Shown here piece after piece: positions 8,470-16,219 of a stretch of DNA of 35,155 nucleotides; within the stretch, counting starts at the first letter, position 1; each line of letters opens with the position of its first letter. The position numbers were made by a program, and so were the translations under genes. Source of the DNA: Streptomyces sp. MnatMP-M17 (GTDB lineage Bacteria > Actinomycetota > Actinomycetes > Streptomycetales > Streptomycetaceae); NCBI RefSeq assembly GCF_900091995.1, contig NZ_FMDK01000330.1, positions 1-35,155 of the forward strand. Direction: 5' to 3'. Below the pieces are notes generated by a model. It was not told where the DNA came from and ran no database searches. It worked only from the letters and a program-made list of their open reading frames with translations.

Positions 8470-9319
8470 TCAGCGCGGGCGGCGCGTGGCTGCCGACGGG
8501 AGCGGGTTCCGTGAGGTCTGCAGGGTGTCCTGGTACCAGTACGCGACCGATGATACGTCGTCGCTCCGCTCGAGCAGGCGGCGCCCGTCATGGCCGATCT
8601 GCTGCACGGTGGTACCGGGGGTGGCCCTGGTAGGGGGAGTTGTAGACCGCCACCTTGTGCTCGGCGCCGGGCGCGAGCACTTAGGCCCCCCGTCCCCGTG
8701 CGCCGTTCAGGATCACGTGGTCCTGGCCGGGCGTGGTCACCGGCGTGCGGTGCCACTGCGCGTGGAAGTAGGGCGTGGCGGCCGGCGGATGGCCGTTGTC
8801 GGCCCGGAAGTACTGGAGGTAGTCGATCTGGAAGAAGACCGCCTCGATCGGGCCCGGACGCTCGCTGGCCAGCGTCAGCCGGGCACGGTCGCGGAACGGC
8901 ATGGGGAAGTAGCTGTTCATACCGCCGGTGGGCAGTACCGCGATGGGCAGGGACACGATGTTCGCCCGAGTGGCGAAGCCGTTACAGAAGAAGTCGCCGA
9001 GCGGTGCCTCCACGGCCGGTGCGGGGTGTCGTCCCAGTAGGCGCGCAGCACCAGGTCACGCAGGACGAAGGGACCCGCCTCCGTGCCATCGGGAACTGTC
9101 ATCCAGATATGGGTGATCAGGCCCGGCCCTTGGATGTCGGCCAGGGTCAGGGTTTCCTGCGAGCGGCACGCAGGGGCGGCCCTAGCGTCCGGGGCCCAGC
9201 GGGGAGGCCGCGGTGCCGTCGGCCCCCTGTGCGCCGGTGGGGCTCTCGGAGGTCACCGAGCGGCTGCGGACCCGGCCGCCGGATTTCCAGGGGGTGAGCG
9301 CCGGGATGAACGGGAACGT
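8470..9319 (-). pseudogene. DUF2961 (GH172-like) gene, decayed
   Basis: This is a broken paralogue of the gene at 16215-17315. Aligned pieces are LTPWKSGGRVRSRSVTSESP, a stop (TAG) replacing a codon after LGPGR, LTLADIQGPGLITHIWMTVP, GPFVLRDLVLRAYW, then after another frame change EAPLGDFFCNGFATRANIVS, PTGGMNSYFPMPFRDRARLT, HVILNGARGRG and a stop, YNSPYQGHP, and finally TTVQQIGHDGRRLLERSDDV and AYWYQDT. At least two frameshifts, two stops and two internal deletions are visible. The deletion after RGRG removes the region that in the intact paralogue carries the two candidate catalytic glutamates (WGEGE and GLEDY). The gene is therefore dead. It lies where the intact unit also places DUF2961, directly after the second permease gene. 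Confidence 0.85.
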
Positions 9320-9341
9320 GGTGATCCTCGATTCAAGGTGC

Positions 9342-9363
9342 GGGAGCGGCGCGCGCCGCTCCC
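9342..9363. terminator. Perfect 22-bp palindrome after permease gene
   Basis: An uninterrupted 22-bp palindrome (left half GGGAGCGGCGC) lies between the permease stop at 9407 and the decayed DUF2961 gene. It could form a hairpin that ends or attenuates transcription in the second unit. There is no T-run, so an intrinsic terminator is only one reading; a protein-binding site is another. Confidence 0.45.
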
Positions 9364-9406
9364 CGCGCGCCGCGCGGCGGTGAGGCGCGGGAACAGGGGA
9401 CGCGGA

Positions 9407-10309
9407 TCAGACGCGGGTGGTGCCCGACAGACCGCGGACCACGACCTTGCTGAAGACCAGGAGCGCCAGGACGAGCGGGGTGACGGTGACGGAAACGGCG
9501 GCGAAGGTGGCCGTCCAGTCGGTGGAGCCCATCGAGCCGAGGTAACTCTGCAGACCCAGCGGGACGGTCTTCTTGCCGGTGCTGAGGATGAACGTGTTGG
9601 CGAAGATGAAATCGTTCCAGATGAAGATGGTGTTGACGAACACGACCGTAGCTACCGTCCCCAACGACATCGGTGTCGTGATGGACCAGAAGAGCCGGTA
9701 CGGCCCGCAGCCGTCGAGCGCAGCCGCCTCGTAGGTTTCCTTTGGCACGTAGGTGTAGAAGCTCATGAACAGGAAGACCGACATGGGCAGGGCGAAGCCG
9801 ACGAGCGGCAGGATCACCGAGGGGTAGGTGTCCAGAAGGCCCACGTTGGTGTAGTTGATGAACAGCGGCACCAGCGTGACCTGGACAGGCACGACGATGC
9901 CCAGCATGAAGAGTCCGAGCACCAGTCGGCTGAAGCGGAACCCGATCACCTGGAGCGCATAGGCGCCCATCATGCCCAGGACCACGATCAGGATGTCCGA
10001 CACCCCGGTGATCAGGGCGCTGTTGAGCAGGAACCGGGGTATATCGCCGTTGTCGAAGGCGCGAGTGAAGTTGTCGAGGGTCGGGTGCGTGGTGACGGCC
10101 AGGGGGTTGCCGGCGGCGAAGTCCTTCGCGGGGCGCAGGCTGGTGGAGACCAGCCAGAAGAACGGGTACACCTGGAGCAGCAGCACCAGGGCCACGAGCG
10201 CCTTGGACAGCCTGGGCGCGGTGAACAGGTGCCGGCGCGCGGTGCGTCGCCGCGGAGCGGGCGCGGTCGGCTCGGCGGCCGGACCTCGTACGTCGATCAT
10301 GGTGCTCAT
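9407..10309 (-). CDS. CUT1 ABC sugar permease, MalG type (second unit)
   Basis: This is a 300-residue inner-membrane permease with about six transmembrane segments, for example LSKALVALVLLLQVYPFFWL near the N-terminus. The EAA loop KETYEAAALDGCGPYRLFWS, which docks the ATPase, is intact. The downstream segment FIWNDFIFANTFI is typical of MalG-like proteins. The start is ATG 10309 (MSTMIDVRG); an in-frame upstream extension to 10405 lies within the IS110 flank and is not native. It should follow directly after the MalF-type permease at 11787-12743, but an IS110-family element separates them. No ATPase gene is present, so an ATPase encoded elsewhere (MsiK-like) is needed. After the insertion its transcription may depend on read-through or on a new promoter. 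Confidence 0.92.
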   Translation of the reverse strand: MSTMIDVRGPAAEPTAPAPRRRTARRHLFTAPRLSKALVALVLLLQVYPFFWLVSTSLRPAKDFAAGNPLAVTTHPTLDNFTRAFDNGDIPRFLLNSALITGVSDILIVVLGMMGAYALQVIGFRFSRLVLGLFMLGIVVPVQVTLVPLFINYTNVGLLDTYPSVILPLVGFALPMSVFLFMSFYTYVPKETYEAAALDGCGPYRLFWSITTPMSLGTVATVVFVNTIFIWNDFIFANTFILSTGKKTVPLGLQSYLGSMGSTDWTATFAAVSVTVTPLVLALLVFSKVVVRGLSGTTRV

Positions 10310-10329
10310 TAGAGGACCATCCCTTCTGC

Positions 10330-10548
10330 AGCCCTCACGGGTAGGGTTGTGACCTCTCGGTCCCGGTGGGTGCATGGCTTGGCGTGCGCGCTGCGTGACG
10401 GCCACTGTGAGTTGTGCCAGCCCCGCCGGGCCGAGGCCGTCTGATCGGCATCAGGGACACGCCCCGCAGAGGGCCGATTAATGAGCTCCCGGCAGACGTC
10501 CTCACCACCGAGCAGGTGCTCCGCGCATGACACAGGGGTACTTCTTTC
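10330..10548 (+). ncRNA. Candidate IS110 bridge RNA region
   Basis: IS110-group elements express a structured RNA from the non-coding end upstream of the transposase; its two loops pair with target and donor DNA. The 239 bp before the GTG at 10549 have no open frame of note and contain GC-rich segments able to fold, for example around 10430-10475. I infer the RNA from element layout only. I have not folded it, and I could not assign the guide loops. Confidence 0.35.
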
Positions 10549-11769
10549 GTGTACATCGGCTGGGACTGGGCGACCGAGACCCACGACGTGACGGTCATGG
10601 ACAACTCCGGCGCCCGCGTGGACCGTTGGGAGTTCGCTCACACCGAGGACGGCATCGCCAGGACGCTCGCCAAGCTGGCGAAGTACGGTGACCCGGCGGA
10701 CTTGCCCGTCGCGATCGAGACCACCCGCGGCCTGGTCGTGGACCGGCTCCTGGCGGCCGGGCACCCGGTGGTGCCGGTGCACCCCAACGCCTTCCACGCG
10801 ATGCGTCCGCGCTGGGGCGCCTCCAAGGCCAAGACGGACGCCGGAGACAGCCTTGAACTCGCCGACTACCTGCGCACCGACGGCCACTTCCTGCCCCGGC
10901 TGGAGCCCACCGAGCAGGCCACGATGGAGCTTCAGGCCCTGACCCGGCAGCGGGCCGACCATGTCGCGGCCCGCATCGCCGGGGTCAACCAGCTCGCCGC
11001 GCTCCTGGACGCTCACTGGCCCGGTGGCAAGGCCGTCTTCGCCAGCCTGGACAGCGACATCGCGCTCGCGTTCCTGGACCGTTACCCGACGCCGGCCTCG
11101 GCGGCCAAGCTCACCGCCGGACGCCTGGAAGCGTGGTGCAAGCGCCACGGCTACTCCGGCAAGAGGCCCGGCAGCGTCCTCATCGACCGACTCCGGTCCG
11201 CGCCGAGGCCGGCCTCCCGGCTCGCAGACGGCGTGGCCGAACAGCTGGTCCGTGTCCAGGTCCAGCTGGTCAAGGGCATCCGGGCCACCATCCGGGCCCT
11301 GGACGCGGCCATCGCGGACGCGGTCGCCACCCATCCCTACGCACAGCTGTTCGCGACCATGCCCAGGATCGGGAAGATCAACCTCGGGCAGATCATCGGC
11401 GAGATCGGGCCGATCCTGGAACGCTCCACGACCAGTGAGCAGTTCATCGCCGAGACCGGCGTGGTGCCTGTGACCCGGGCGTCCGGCAAGTCCCGCGTGG
11501 TGACCTTCCGCTACGCCGCCAACCGCCGCGCCCGGCTCGCCATCGTGAGCTACGCGGACAACAGCCGCCACGCCAGCGACTGGGCCGCGAAGATCTACAA
11601 CGACGCCCGGGCGGACAAGAAACGCCATCCCCACGCCGCCCGCATCCTCGCGCGATCCTGGCTGCGCGTGATGTGGGCCTGCTGGCGCACCGGAACCTGC
11701 TACGACCCCGAGACCCACCGAGCCAACAACAAGATCAAACAAGGCACGGAGACACCTCTGGCAGCCTAG
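10549..11769 (+). CDS. IS110-family transposase (DEDD)
   Basis: The 406-residue protein starts at GTG 10549 with an AGGGG ribosome site. The N-terminal RuvC-like domain carries the acidic residues of the DEDD type: aspartate in IGWDWATETHD, glutamate in VAIETTRGLVV and aspartates in KAKTDAGDSLELADYLR. A helical middle follows. The C-terminal Transposase_20 part is marked by ATMPRIGKINLGQIIGEIGP, then FIAETGVVPVTRASGKSR. Length and motifs are complete, so it should be active. IS110 transposases act as RNA-guided recombinases with the bridge RNA from the same element. It is encoded opposite to the interrupted sugar operon. Confidence 0.95.
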   Translation: MYIGWDWATETHDVTVMDNSGARVDRWEFAHTEDGIARTLAKLAKYGDPADLPVAIETTRGLVVDRLLAAGHPVVPVHPNAFHAMRPRWGASKAKTDAGDSLELADYLRTDGHFLPRLEPTEQATMELQALTRQRADHVAARIAGVNQLAALLDAHWPGGKAVFASLDSDIALAFLDRYPTPASAAKLTAGRLEAWCKRHGYSGKRPGSVLIDRLRSAPRPASRLADGVAEQLVRVQVQLVKGIRATIRALDAAIADAVATHPYAQLFATMPRIGKINLGQIIGEIGPILERSTTSEQFIAETGVVPVTRASGKSRVVTFRYAANRRARLAIVSYADNSRHASDWAAKIYNDARADKKRHPHAARILARSWLRVMWACWRTGTCYDPETHRANNKIKQGTETPLAA

Positions 11770-11786
11770 AGGTTGACTCAGGGAAC

Positions 11787-12743
11787 TCACAGCAGCGCCT
11801 CTCCTCTGCGTCGCAGCAGCGCCACGATGATGCCGACGGCCACCACGCACTCCGTGACGATGAACACGGAGATGGCGCTGGAGTAGCCGTAGTCGGTGCT
11901 GGTGAACGCCGTCTTGTACATGTAGGTGGTCAGCAACTCGGTCGACACGCCGGGACCTCCGTTGGTGAGCAGGTAGGGCGCGTCGAAGCCGCGCAGACCG
12001 TAGGTGGTCGCCATGACCAGGGTGGTCAGCCACACCGGACGCAGGTGCGGCATGCGGATCTGGAAGAAGATCCGCGTCTCCGAGGCACCGTCGAGCCGGG
12101 CGGCCTCCTCGATCTCACGCGGCACGGTGAGCAGGCCGGCCAGCAGGATGACGGTGTACAGCCCCATGAACCGCCAGCCCTCGGGAACCGACACCGCGAC
12201 GAGCGCCGTGTGGATGTCGGACAGCCAGGGCCGGGACAGGTCACCCAACCCCACCGCGCCCAGAACCTGGTTGATCACGCCCTCGGGCTCGGAGGAGTAG
12301 ACACGCTGGAACAGCAGCGCGATGGCCACCGTGGACAGCACTGCGGGCAGCAGGTACAGCACCCGCAGGGTGTCCTGGCCGCGCCGCAGGTATGTCAGGG
12401 CGTTCGCGATCAGCAACGCCCCGCCCAACTGGATGACCAGGTTGACCGCGAGATAGACCAGCGAGTGCACTGCGGCGCTGCGGAAGGTGCTGTCGGTGGT
12501 GACCAGCTGCTGGTAGTTGTCCAGCCCGATGAACTTCATCGCGGTGATGCCGTCCCACTGGAAGAAGCTCAGGAAGAGCGACTCGCCGATGGGAAAGGCC
12601 ACGGTCGCCACATAGACCAGCAGGGGCGGTAGCAGGAAAACCGCCGCCGCCCGGCCGTTGCGCCCCGGGAGCACACCGCCGTGTCCGTGTCTGCGGGAGC
12701 GGGTACGGGGGCCGCCACTCGGTGATTTCCCGTTGCTGCTCAT
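11787..12743 (-). CDS. CUT1 ABC sugar permease, MalF type (second unit)
   Basis: This is a 318-residue permease with about six membrane segments (AAVFLLPPLLVYVATVAFPI near the start). The EAA loop is present as EIEEAARLDGASETRIFFQI. The segment YGLRGFDAPYLLTNGGPGVS is characteristic of MalF-like subunits. The start is ATG 12743 (MSSNGKSPSGG), 8 bp after the stop of the binding-protein gene, so the two are co-transcribed. The stop at 11787 directly precedes the IS110 element; the partner permease lies beyond it. The substrate is set by the binding protein upstream. The neighbouring GH32-like gene suggests a fructose-containing oligosaccharide. Confidence 0.93.
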   Translation of the reverse strand: MSSNGKSPSGGPRTRSRRHGHGGVLPGRNGRAAAVFLLPPLLVYVATVAFPIGESLFLSFFQWDGITAMKFIGLDNYQQLVTTDSTFRSAAVHSLVYLAVNLVIQLGGALLIANALTYLRRGQDTLRVLYLLPAVLSTVAIALLFQRVYSSEPEGVINQVLGAVGLGDLSRPWLSDIHTALVAVSVPEGWRFMGLYTVILLAGLLTVPREIEEAARLDGASETRIFFQIRMPHLRPVWLTTLVMATTYGLRGFDAPYLLTNGGPGVSTELLTTYMYKTAFTSTDYGYSSAISVFIVTECVVAVGIIVALLRRRGEALL

Positions 12744-12751
12744 GGCGGGCC

Positions 12752-14101
12752 TCACTTGCTGAAGTATCGTGGAGAGTTCGTGGTGACGGCCTGGTCGACG
12801 CTCTTCTCGAACGACTCCGGGCTCATGTTTCCCTGCGCGAGCAGGACGAGATTCTGCTGTACGACGTTGTTGGTGGTCGGATCGAGTTCGGTGTCCCATG
12901 GCTTCGCCGTCCGGGTGCCCAACCGGTCCGCCTGGCGAATGACCTGTCCGTATACCGGAGTCGCGTTGCCGGGAATCGCCGTCGGCGTATCGGTGGTGGG
13001 CGAAAGCTGGCCCATCGCCGCGTACTTCGCCGGATAGCGGGCAACCAGGTATTTCAGGAAGTCCTTCACCAAGGGGTCGAATTTCTGGGAGTTCACCGCC
13101 ATTCCGATGCCGGAGCTGACGACGTAGTCATCGGTGCCGGTGGTGGCGCCCTGGGCGGTGGGCAGCGTGAAGTAGCCGACGTCGTTGCGCAGCGAGGCGG
13201 GAAGGGTATCGGTGGCCAGCAGCCCCAGGTCCCATGTGCCGTCGTTGATTACGGCGGCCTTGCCCGTGGTGAACAGGTCCGTGGCGTCGGTGTATCCAGC
13301 CGAGGAGAAACCCTTCGCGAAACAGCCGGCTGTGCCCAGCCGCGCGATGAATTCGGCTCCTGCCTTCCCGGTGGCGTCGGTCATCTTCGCGTCGCCCCTC
13401 TTCAGTTTCTTGACGAAGGTGTTCCCCTGGAGGCGGAAGGGGTAGTACGCCAGGTAACGTTCGAGCGGCCAGCCATCCTTGCCGTCCAGAGCGATGGGGA
13501 TATATCCCTTCGCTCGCAGCGGCTTGCAGTTGGCGATGAACTCGTCGAGCGTCCTCGGTGGGGTGATTCCCGCCTTGGCGAAGGCCGACTTGTTGTACCA
13601 GAAGTACTCCATCGCGAATTCCAGCGGCAATCCGTAGATGCCGCCGTTGTCGAACTTCTGGTAGTCCAGGGCGAGCGGCCGGAACCTGTTCTTGGCACCG
13701 AACTCCTCCAGCAGGTTCCCGACGTCCACCAGCCGGTTCTGCCGCCGCAGCTTCTCGGCGAAAGGAGTGGCATCCTCGTCGAAGAGTTCGGGCAGCTTTC
13801 TCGCGGCGGCGAGCGTCTCGACCTTCTGTAGATACGACGGCCGGTCCGGGGTGGATATGATGTCGAGCTTGAAACCCGGATGAGTCTTGCCGTACTCCGC
13901 CGCGACTTCGGCGACGGCCTTGATCACCGGACCGTCGCTGGGCCTGGCATTGAGCCAGGTGATCGTGTGCGGCTTGATCGGCCCGGAGACGGATCCCCGC
14001 ACCGCCTCCGGCGATCCCGCCGACGTACTGCACCCGGTGACCGCGACCAGCACGCACGCCATCGTGCCCGCGAGCGACCACAGTCCGGATCGTGCGTTCA
14101 T
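12752..14101 (-). CDS. Sugar ABC transporter binding lipoprotein (second unit)
   Basis: This is a 449-residue extracellular solute-binding protein of the CUT1 type. The N-terminus is a lipoprotein signal: MNARSGLWSLAGTMACVLVA followed by the lipobox VTGC, so it is anchored outside the membrane at about Cys24. Typical landmarks follow, such as TWLNARPSDGPVIKAVAEVA, the middle GGIYGLPLEFAMEYFWYNKS and TTGKAAVINDGTWDLG. Its ATG at 14101 overlaps the stop of the GH32-like gene (ATGA), so translation is coupled. Downstream come both permeases. Ligand specificity cannot be read from the sequence; a fructo-oligosaccharide or difructoside is inferred from the enzymes alongside. Confidence 0.93.
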   Translation of the reverse strand: MNARSGLWSLAGTMACVLVAVTGCSTSAGSPEAVRGSVSGPIKPHTITWLNARPSDGPVIKAVAEVAAEYGKTHPGFKLDIISTPDRPSYLQKVETLAAARKLPELFDEDATPFAEKLRRQNRLVDVGNLLEEFGAKNRFRPLALDYQKFDNGGIYGLPLEFAMEYFWYNKSAFAKAGITPPRTLDEFIANCKPLRAKGYIPIALDGKDGWPLERYLAYYPFRLQGNTFVKKLKRGDAKMTDATGKAGAEFIARLGTAGCFAKGFSSAGYTDATDLFTTGKAAVINDGTWDLGLLATDTLPASLRNDVGYFTLPTAQGATTGTDDYVVSSGIGMAVNSQKFDPLVKDFLKYLVARYPAKYAAMGQLSPTTDTPTAIPGNATPVYGQVIRQADRLGTRTAKPWDTELDPTTNNVVQQNLVLLAQGNMSPESFEKSVDQAVTTNSPRYFSK

Positions 14102-15576
14102 TCATCGTCTCCTTCCGTGCGCGTGTACACGGTGGTGCCGGTGAAACGGGCCTCACCGTCGCCGACGAACAACCCGAGACCGCCGGTCCGCCGGTCGTAC
14201 ATCCGCCCCGACATCGCGATCTCACCGTCCAGGTAGGCCACATAGGCCGTGTCGTCGATCAGGACCTCCAGGTGGTGCGCGGTCTGCGGGGCGAGCGGCG
14301 CGGGACGCTCCAGTTCCACCGCGTGCGGTACGTCTCCGGATATCTGCCACTGTTGTGATCCCGGCTCGGTGCGCGGCCAGCGGTCGAAGACCATCCGCTG
14401 CCGAGGCGGTTCGAGCCGCAGGAAGTAGCCGGAGTCGCAGTCGTCACTGCAGCGCAGCACGATGCCGCACTCCCGGGTGCCTGGGCTGAACGACACAGTA
14501 GTCGTCACCCGGCAGCGGGCGGGCAGTTCCGCGGCCCACACTGTGGCCAACGCGTCGGGCGCCGCGCACGCGAGCGCGTCGGCTCCGAGCGACCAGGCGC
14601 CGGTCACCGGCCGCGGGCCCGGCGACTTCAGTGTCGTGCCGAACGCCGCACGCAGCGTGTCCGGCATACCGGCCGCCAGGGTGCCGTCGTCCCGGGCGGT
14701 GATCTCGTGCACGGCCAGATCTCCGGCCCACTCCCAGGCGCCGGCGTCCCGCAGCCCCTGCCGAGTGGGGATCCACCCGAAGGCGTACCGTCGCCCGCCG
14801 TCGCCCGCCGTCTTGGCCGCGTAGAAGCCCCGGCCGTCGATCCCGTCGTCGCCCGGCGTCTGCCACGGCCCGTCCGGCGACGGCGCGATCCGGTACCTGA
14901 CCGCGAACCGCTCGGAGAACTCCGAGTAGAGCAGGTACCAGCGGCCGTCCAGCTCGAACAGGTCGGGGCACTCATGGGTGATGAACCGGGACGGCGCGGC
15001 GAAGGGCTCGGTGACCGTCCACGTACTCAGATCAGAGGAGACCGCACGCGCTACGCACCCGCGGCGTCGCTCCGGCCCCTCGGTGGTGCGAGCGGCCAGC
15101 AGCATCGTGAACTCGCTCGCCCCGGGCGCCCGGAACACGAAGGGATCGCGCCAGTCGCCGGGCTCGTAGCGGTCCGCCGGAGCGTGGAAGGTATCGTGCG
15201 GCAGCTTCGTCCACGTCAGCAGATCGTCGCTGACGGCGTGCATCACCGCCTGGAGCGGCACCCCCGTTGCCGGATCCCGGAGGGCCGGATTGTATCCGGT
15301 GTAGAAAAGGTGGTGGGTTCCGTGGTGCTCGATCACGCAGCCCGTGTACGCGTGCAGATCCTGCTCCTGCGGGCCGCCGTGTGGCAGCACCTCGCCCCGG
15401 TAGTCGAAATCCACGAAGTCGCGCGTGCACGCGAGGTGCCACGAGGTGCCGGCGTCGTAGAGCCCGCTGCGCGTCTCGTGCAGGTAGAACAGCCAGTAGC
15501 GGCCGTCCCAGAAGTAGGGGATCACGTCCCCGACCCACCCACCCGGCGGCCGGAACAGGATCGGTGCACTCTGCAC
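14098..15576 (-). CDS. GH32-like (GH32/68 clan) fructosidase, cytoplasmic
   Basis: The 492-residue protein has a five-bladed propeller of the GH32 type and a C-terminal beta-sandwich. The nucleophile motif is present in divergent form, GGWVGDVIPYFW (Asp17), in place of the usual WMNDPNG. The RDP motif is WRDPFVF (143-145) and the acid/base motif is HECPDLF (Glu202). There is no signal peptide, so it acts on imported sugar. The start is GTG 15576 with GGGAGA 7 nt upstream; longer frames to 15624 run through the operator. It heads the second unit and overlaps the binding-protein gene by ATGA. The divergent first motif suggests a substrate other than sucrose or plain inulin, but that is inference. 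A distant GH43 or GH68 role is less likely. Confidence 0.85.
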   Translation of the reverse strand: MQSAPILFRPPGGWVGDVIPYFWDGRYWLFYLHETRSGLYDAGTSWHLACTRDFVDFDYRGEVLPHGGPQEQDLHAYTGCVIEHHGTHHLFYTGYNPALRDPATGVPLQAVMHAVSDDLLTWTKLPHDTFHAPADRYEPGDWRDPFVFRAPGASEFTMLLAARTTEGPERRRGCVARAVSSDLSTWTVTEPFAAPSRFITHECPDLFELDGRWYLLYSEFSERFAVRYRIAPSPDGPWQTPGDDGIDGRGFYAAKTAGDGGRRYAFGWIPTRQGLRDAGAWEWAGDLAVHEITARDDGTLAAGMPDTLRAAFGTTLKSPGPRPVTGAWSLGADALACAAPDALATVWAAELPARCRVTTTVSFSPGTRECGIVLRCSDDCDSGYFLRLEPPRQRMVFDRWPRTEPGSQQWQISGDVPHAVELERPAPLAPQTAHHLEVLIDDTAYVAYLDGEIAMSGRMYDRRTGGLGLFVGDGEARFTGTTVYTRTEGDDE

Positions 15577-15593
15577 GTTCGTTCTCCCTAGGT

Positions 15594-15603
15594 AAAGCGC
15601 TTT
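15594..15603. promoter_or_regulatory. LacI-type operator candidate O1
   Basis: AAAGCGCTTT is a perfect 10-bp palindrome with a central CpG, as in many LacI-family operators. It lies 17 bp upstream of the GTG at 15576, overlapping the expected promoter or leader of the GH32-like operon. A second AAGCGCTT core occurs at 15650-15657. Confidence 0.6.
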
Positions 15604-15648
15604 GCGTCGACTTGTGGCGAGCACGTTACAACGTCGGCGCGGGGAGGT

Positions 15649-15658
15649 GAAGCGCTTA
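15649..15658. promoter_or_regulatory. LacI-type operator candidate O2
   Basis: GAAGCGCTTA contains the same AAGCGCTT core as the site at 15594-15603. The two centres are 55 bp apart, close to five helical turns, so one repressor tetramer or two dimers could bind the same face. It is upstream of the GH32-like gene. Confidence 0.55.
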
Positions 15659-15791
15659 GCCTCAGATTGTTTCCATCGGCCCTCCCGCGGCTGGCGTGGA
15701 CCGGGGAAGGGCAGCGATGACGCAGGGAAGAGCCCCCGATGAGGGTCGGGTGCGGTGCCCGTGTCGGTGAGGTGCTGGTGGACCTGACCCT

Positions 15792-16104
15792 GTGAGCGCT
15801 GGGGGCTTCCCCTTGTGGTGTGTTCCGAACCAGGCCGCGCAGACCGCCAAGCACACCCCGGCCAGGCACACCCCGCCCTATATCGTCTCCGCCGTCCTGG
15901 ACGAGGACGGATACTCGGCAGCCTTTCAGGAGACCATCGACTGCCCGGTGGGGAACCTGCTCATCCTGGGCGGGCTGTTTCTCACCAAGCCCTGGCGCGG
16001 GTTCGGCTTCGGCCCCCTTGTTCGAGGCCGAAGCCGTCCGCCGTCTGGCCGGCGGCTGCTGCGCGGTGGCAGCCGAACCCGGCATGGCCGAATGCACATG
16101 TTGA
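15792..16104 (+). pseudogene. GNAT-like hypothetical protein remnant, frameshifted
   Basis: The first frame contains PPYIVSAVLDEDGYSAAFQE and DCPVGNLLILGGLFLTKPWR then GFGFGPL. The next frame continues LFEAEAVRRLAGGCCAVAAE and PGMAE before it ends at 16104. The frames join by removing one C from the CCCCC run near 16014. WRGFGFGPLL resembles the acetyl-CoA binding loop of GNAT acetyltransferases, but this is tentative. The C-terminal half is missing. It lies between the two divergently regulated sugar units on the opposite strand and is probably non-functional. Confidence 0.45.
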
Positions 16105-16193
16105 GGCAGTCACCATCGCCTCGCCCTGACACTGCTCGTATCCCAGCGCACCGCCCTCGGTTCGCGAAGTGGTTGCTCGACAAAACAGGCCGT

Positions 16194-16219
16194 GCTGAGC
16201 CCGTCTTCTCGTGCTCAGC
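16194..16219 (-). terminator. Hairpin at the end of DUF2961 gene
   Basis: GCTGAGC (16194-16200) and GCTCAGC (16213-16219) pair around a 12-nt loop. Reading on the minus strand the stem includes the DUF2961 stop codon and is followed within 10 nt by TGTTTTGT. This would end the first sugar transport unit. Confidence 0.45.

Larger units (their letters stand above)
10310..11786 (+). mobile_element. IS110-family insertion element (approximate ends)
   Basis: A single transposase gene with a long left non-coding stretch (10310-10548) and a very short right one (11770-11786) sits between two permease genes that belong to one operon. This layout is that of the IS110 group, whose left end encodes the bridge RNA. 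IS110 elements lack clear terminal inverted repeats and make no long target duplication, so the exact ends cannot be read from the sequence. They must lie between the permease start at 10309 and the other permease stop at 11787, excluding the transposase itself. TAGAGG occurs at 10310 and again at 11768, which may or may not mark the ends. Confidence 0.8.

Noticed and set aside
7500-8633. Long plus-strand open frame opposite the LacI gene
   Set aside because: It is the antisense shadow of a clear LacI coding sequence and has glycine- and valine-rich composition typical of such shadows.
10514-10520. GGTGCTC in the IS110 non-coding end matching the left flank at 10301-10307
   Set aside because: A 7-nt match is expected by chance in this much GC-rich sequence, and its place near the transposase start does not fit a target-binding loop, which is normally the first loop.
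10309-12033. Long minus-strand open frame across the IS110 element
   Set aside because: It is antisense to the IS110 transposase, which has clear family motifs and its own ribosome site.
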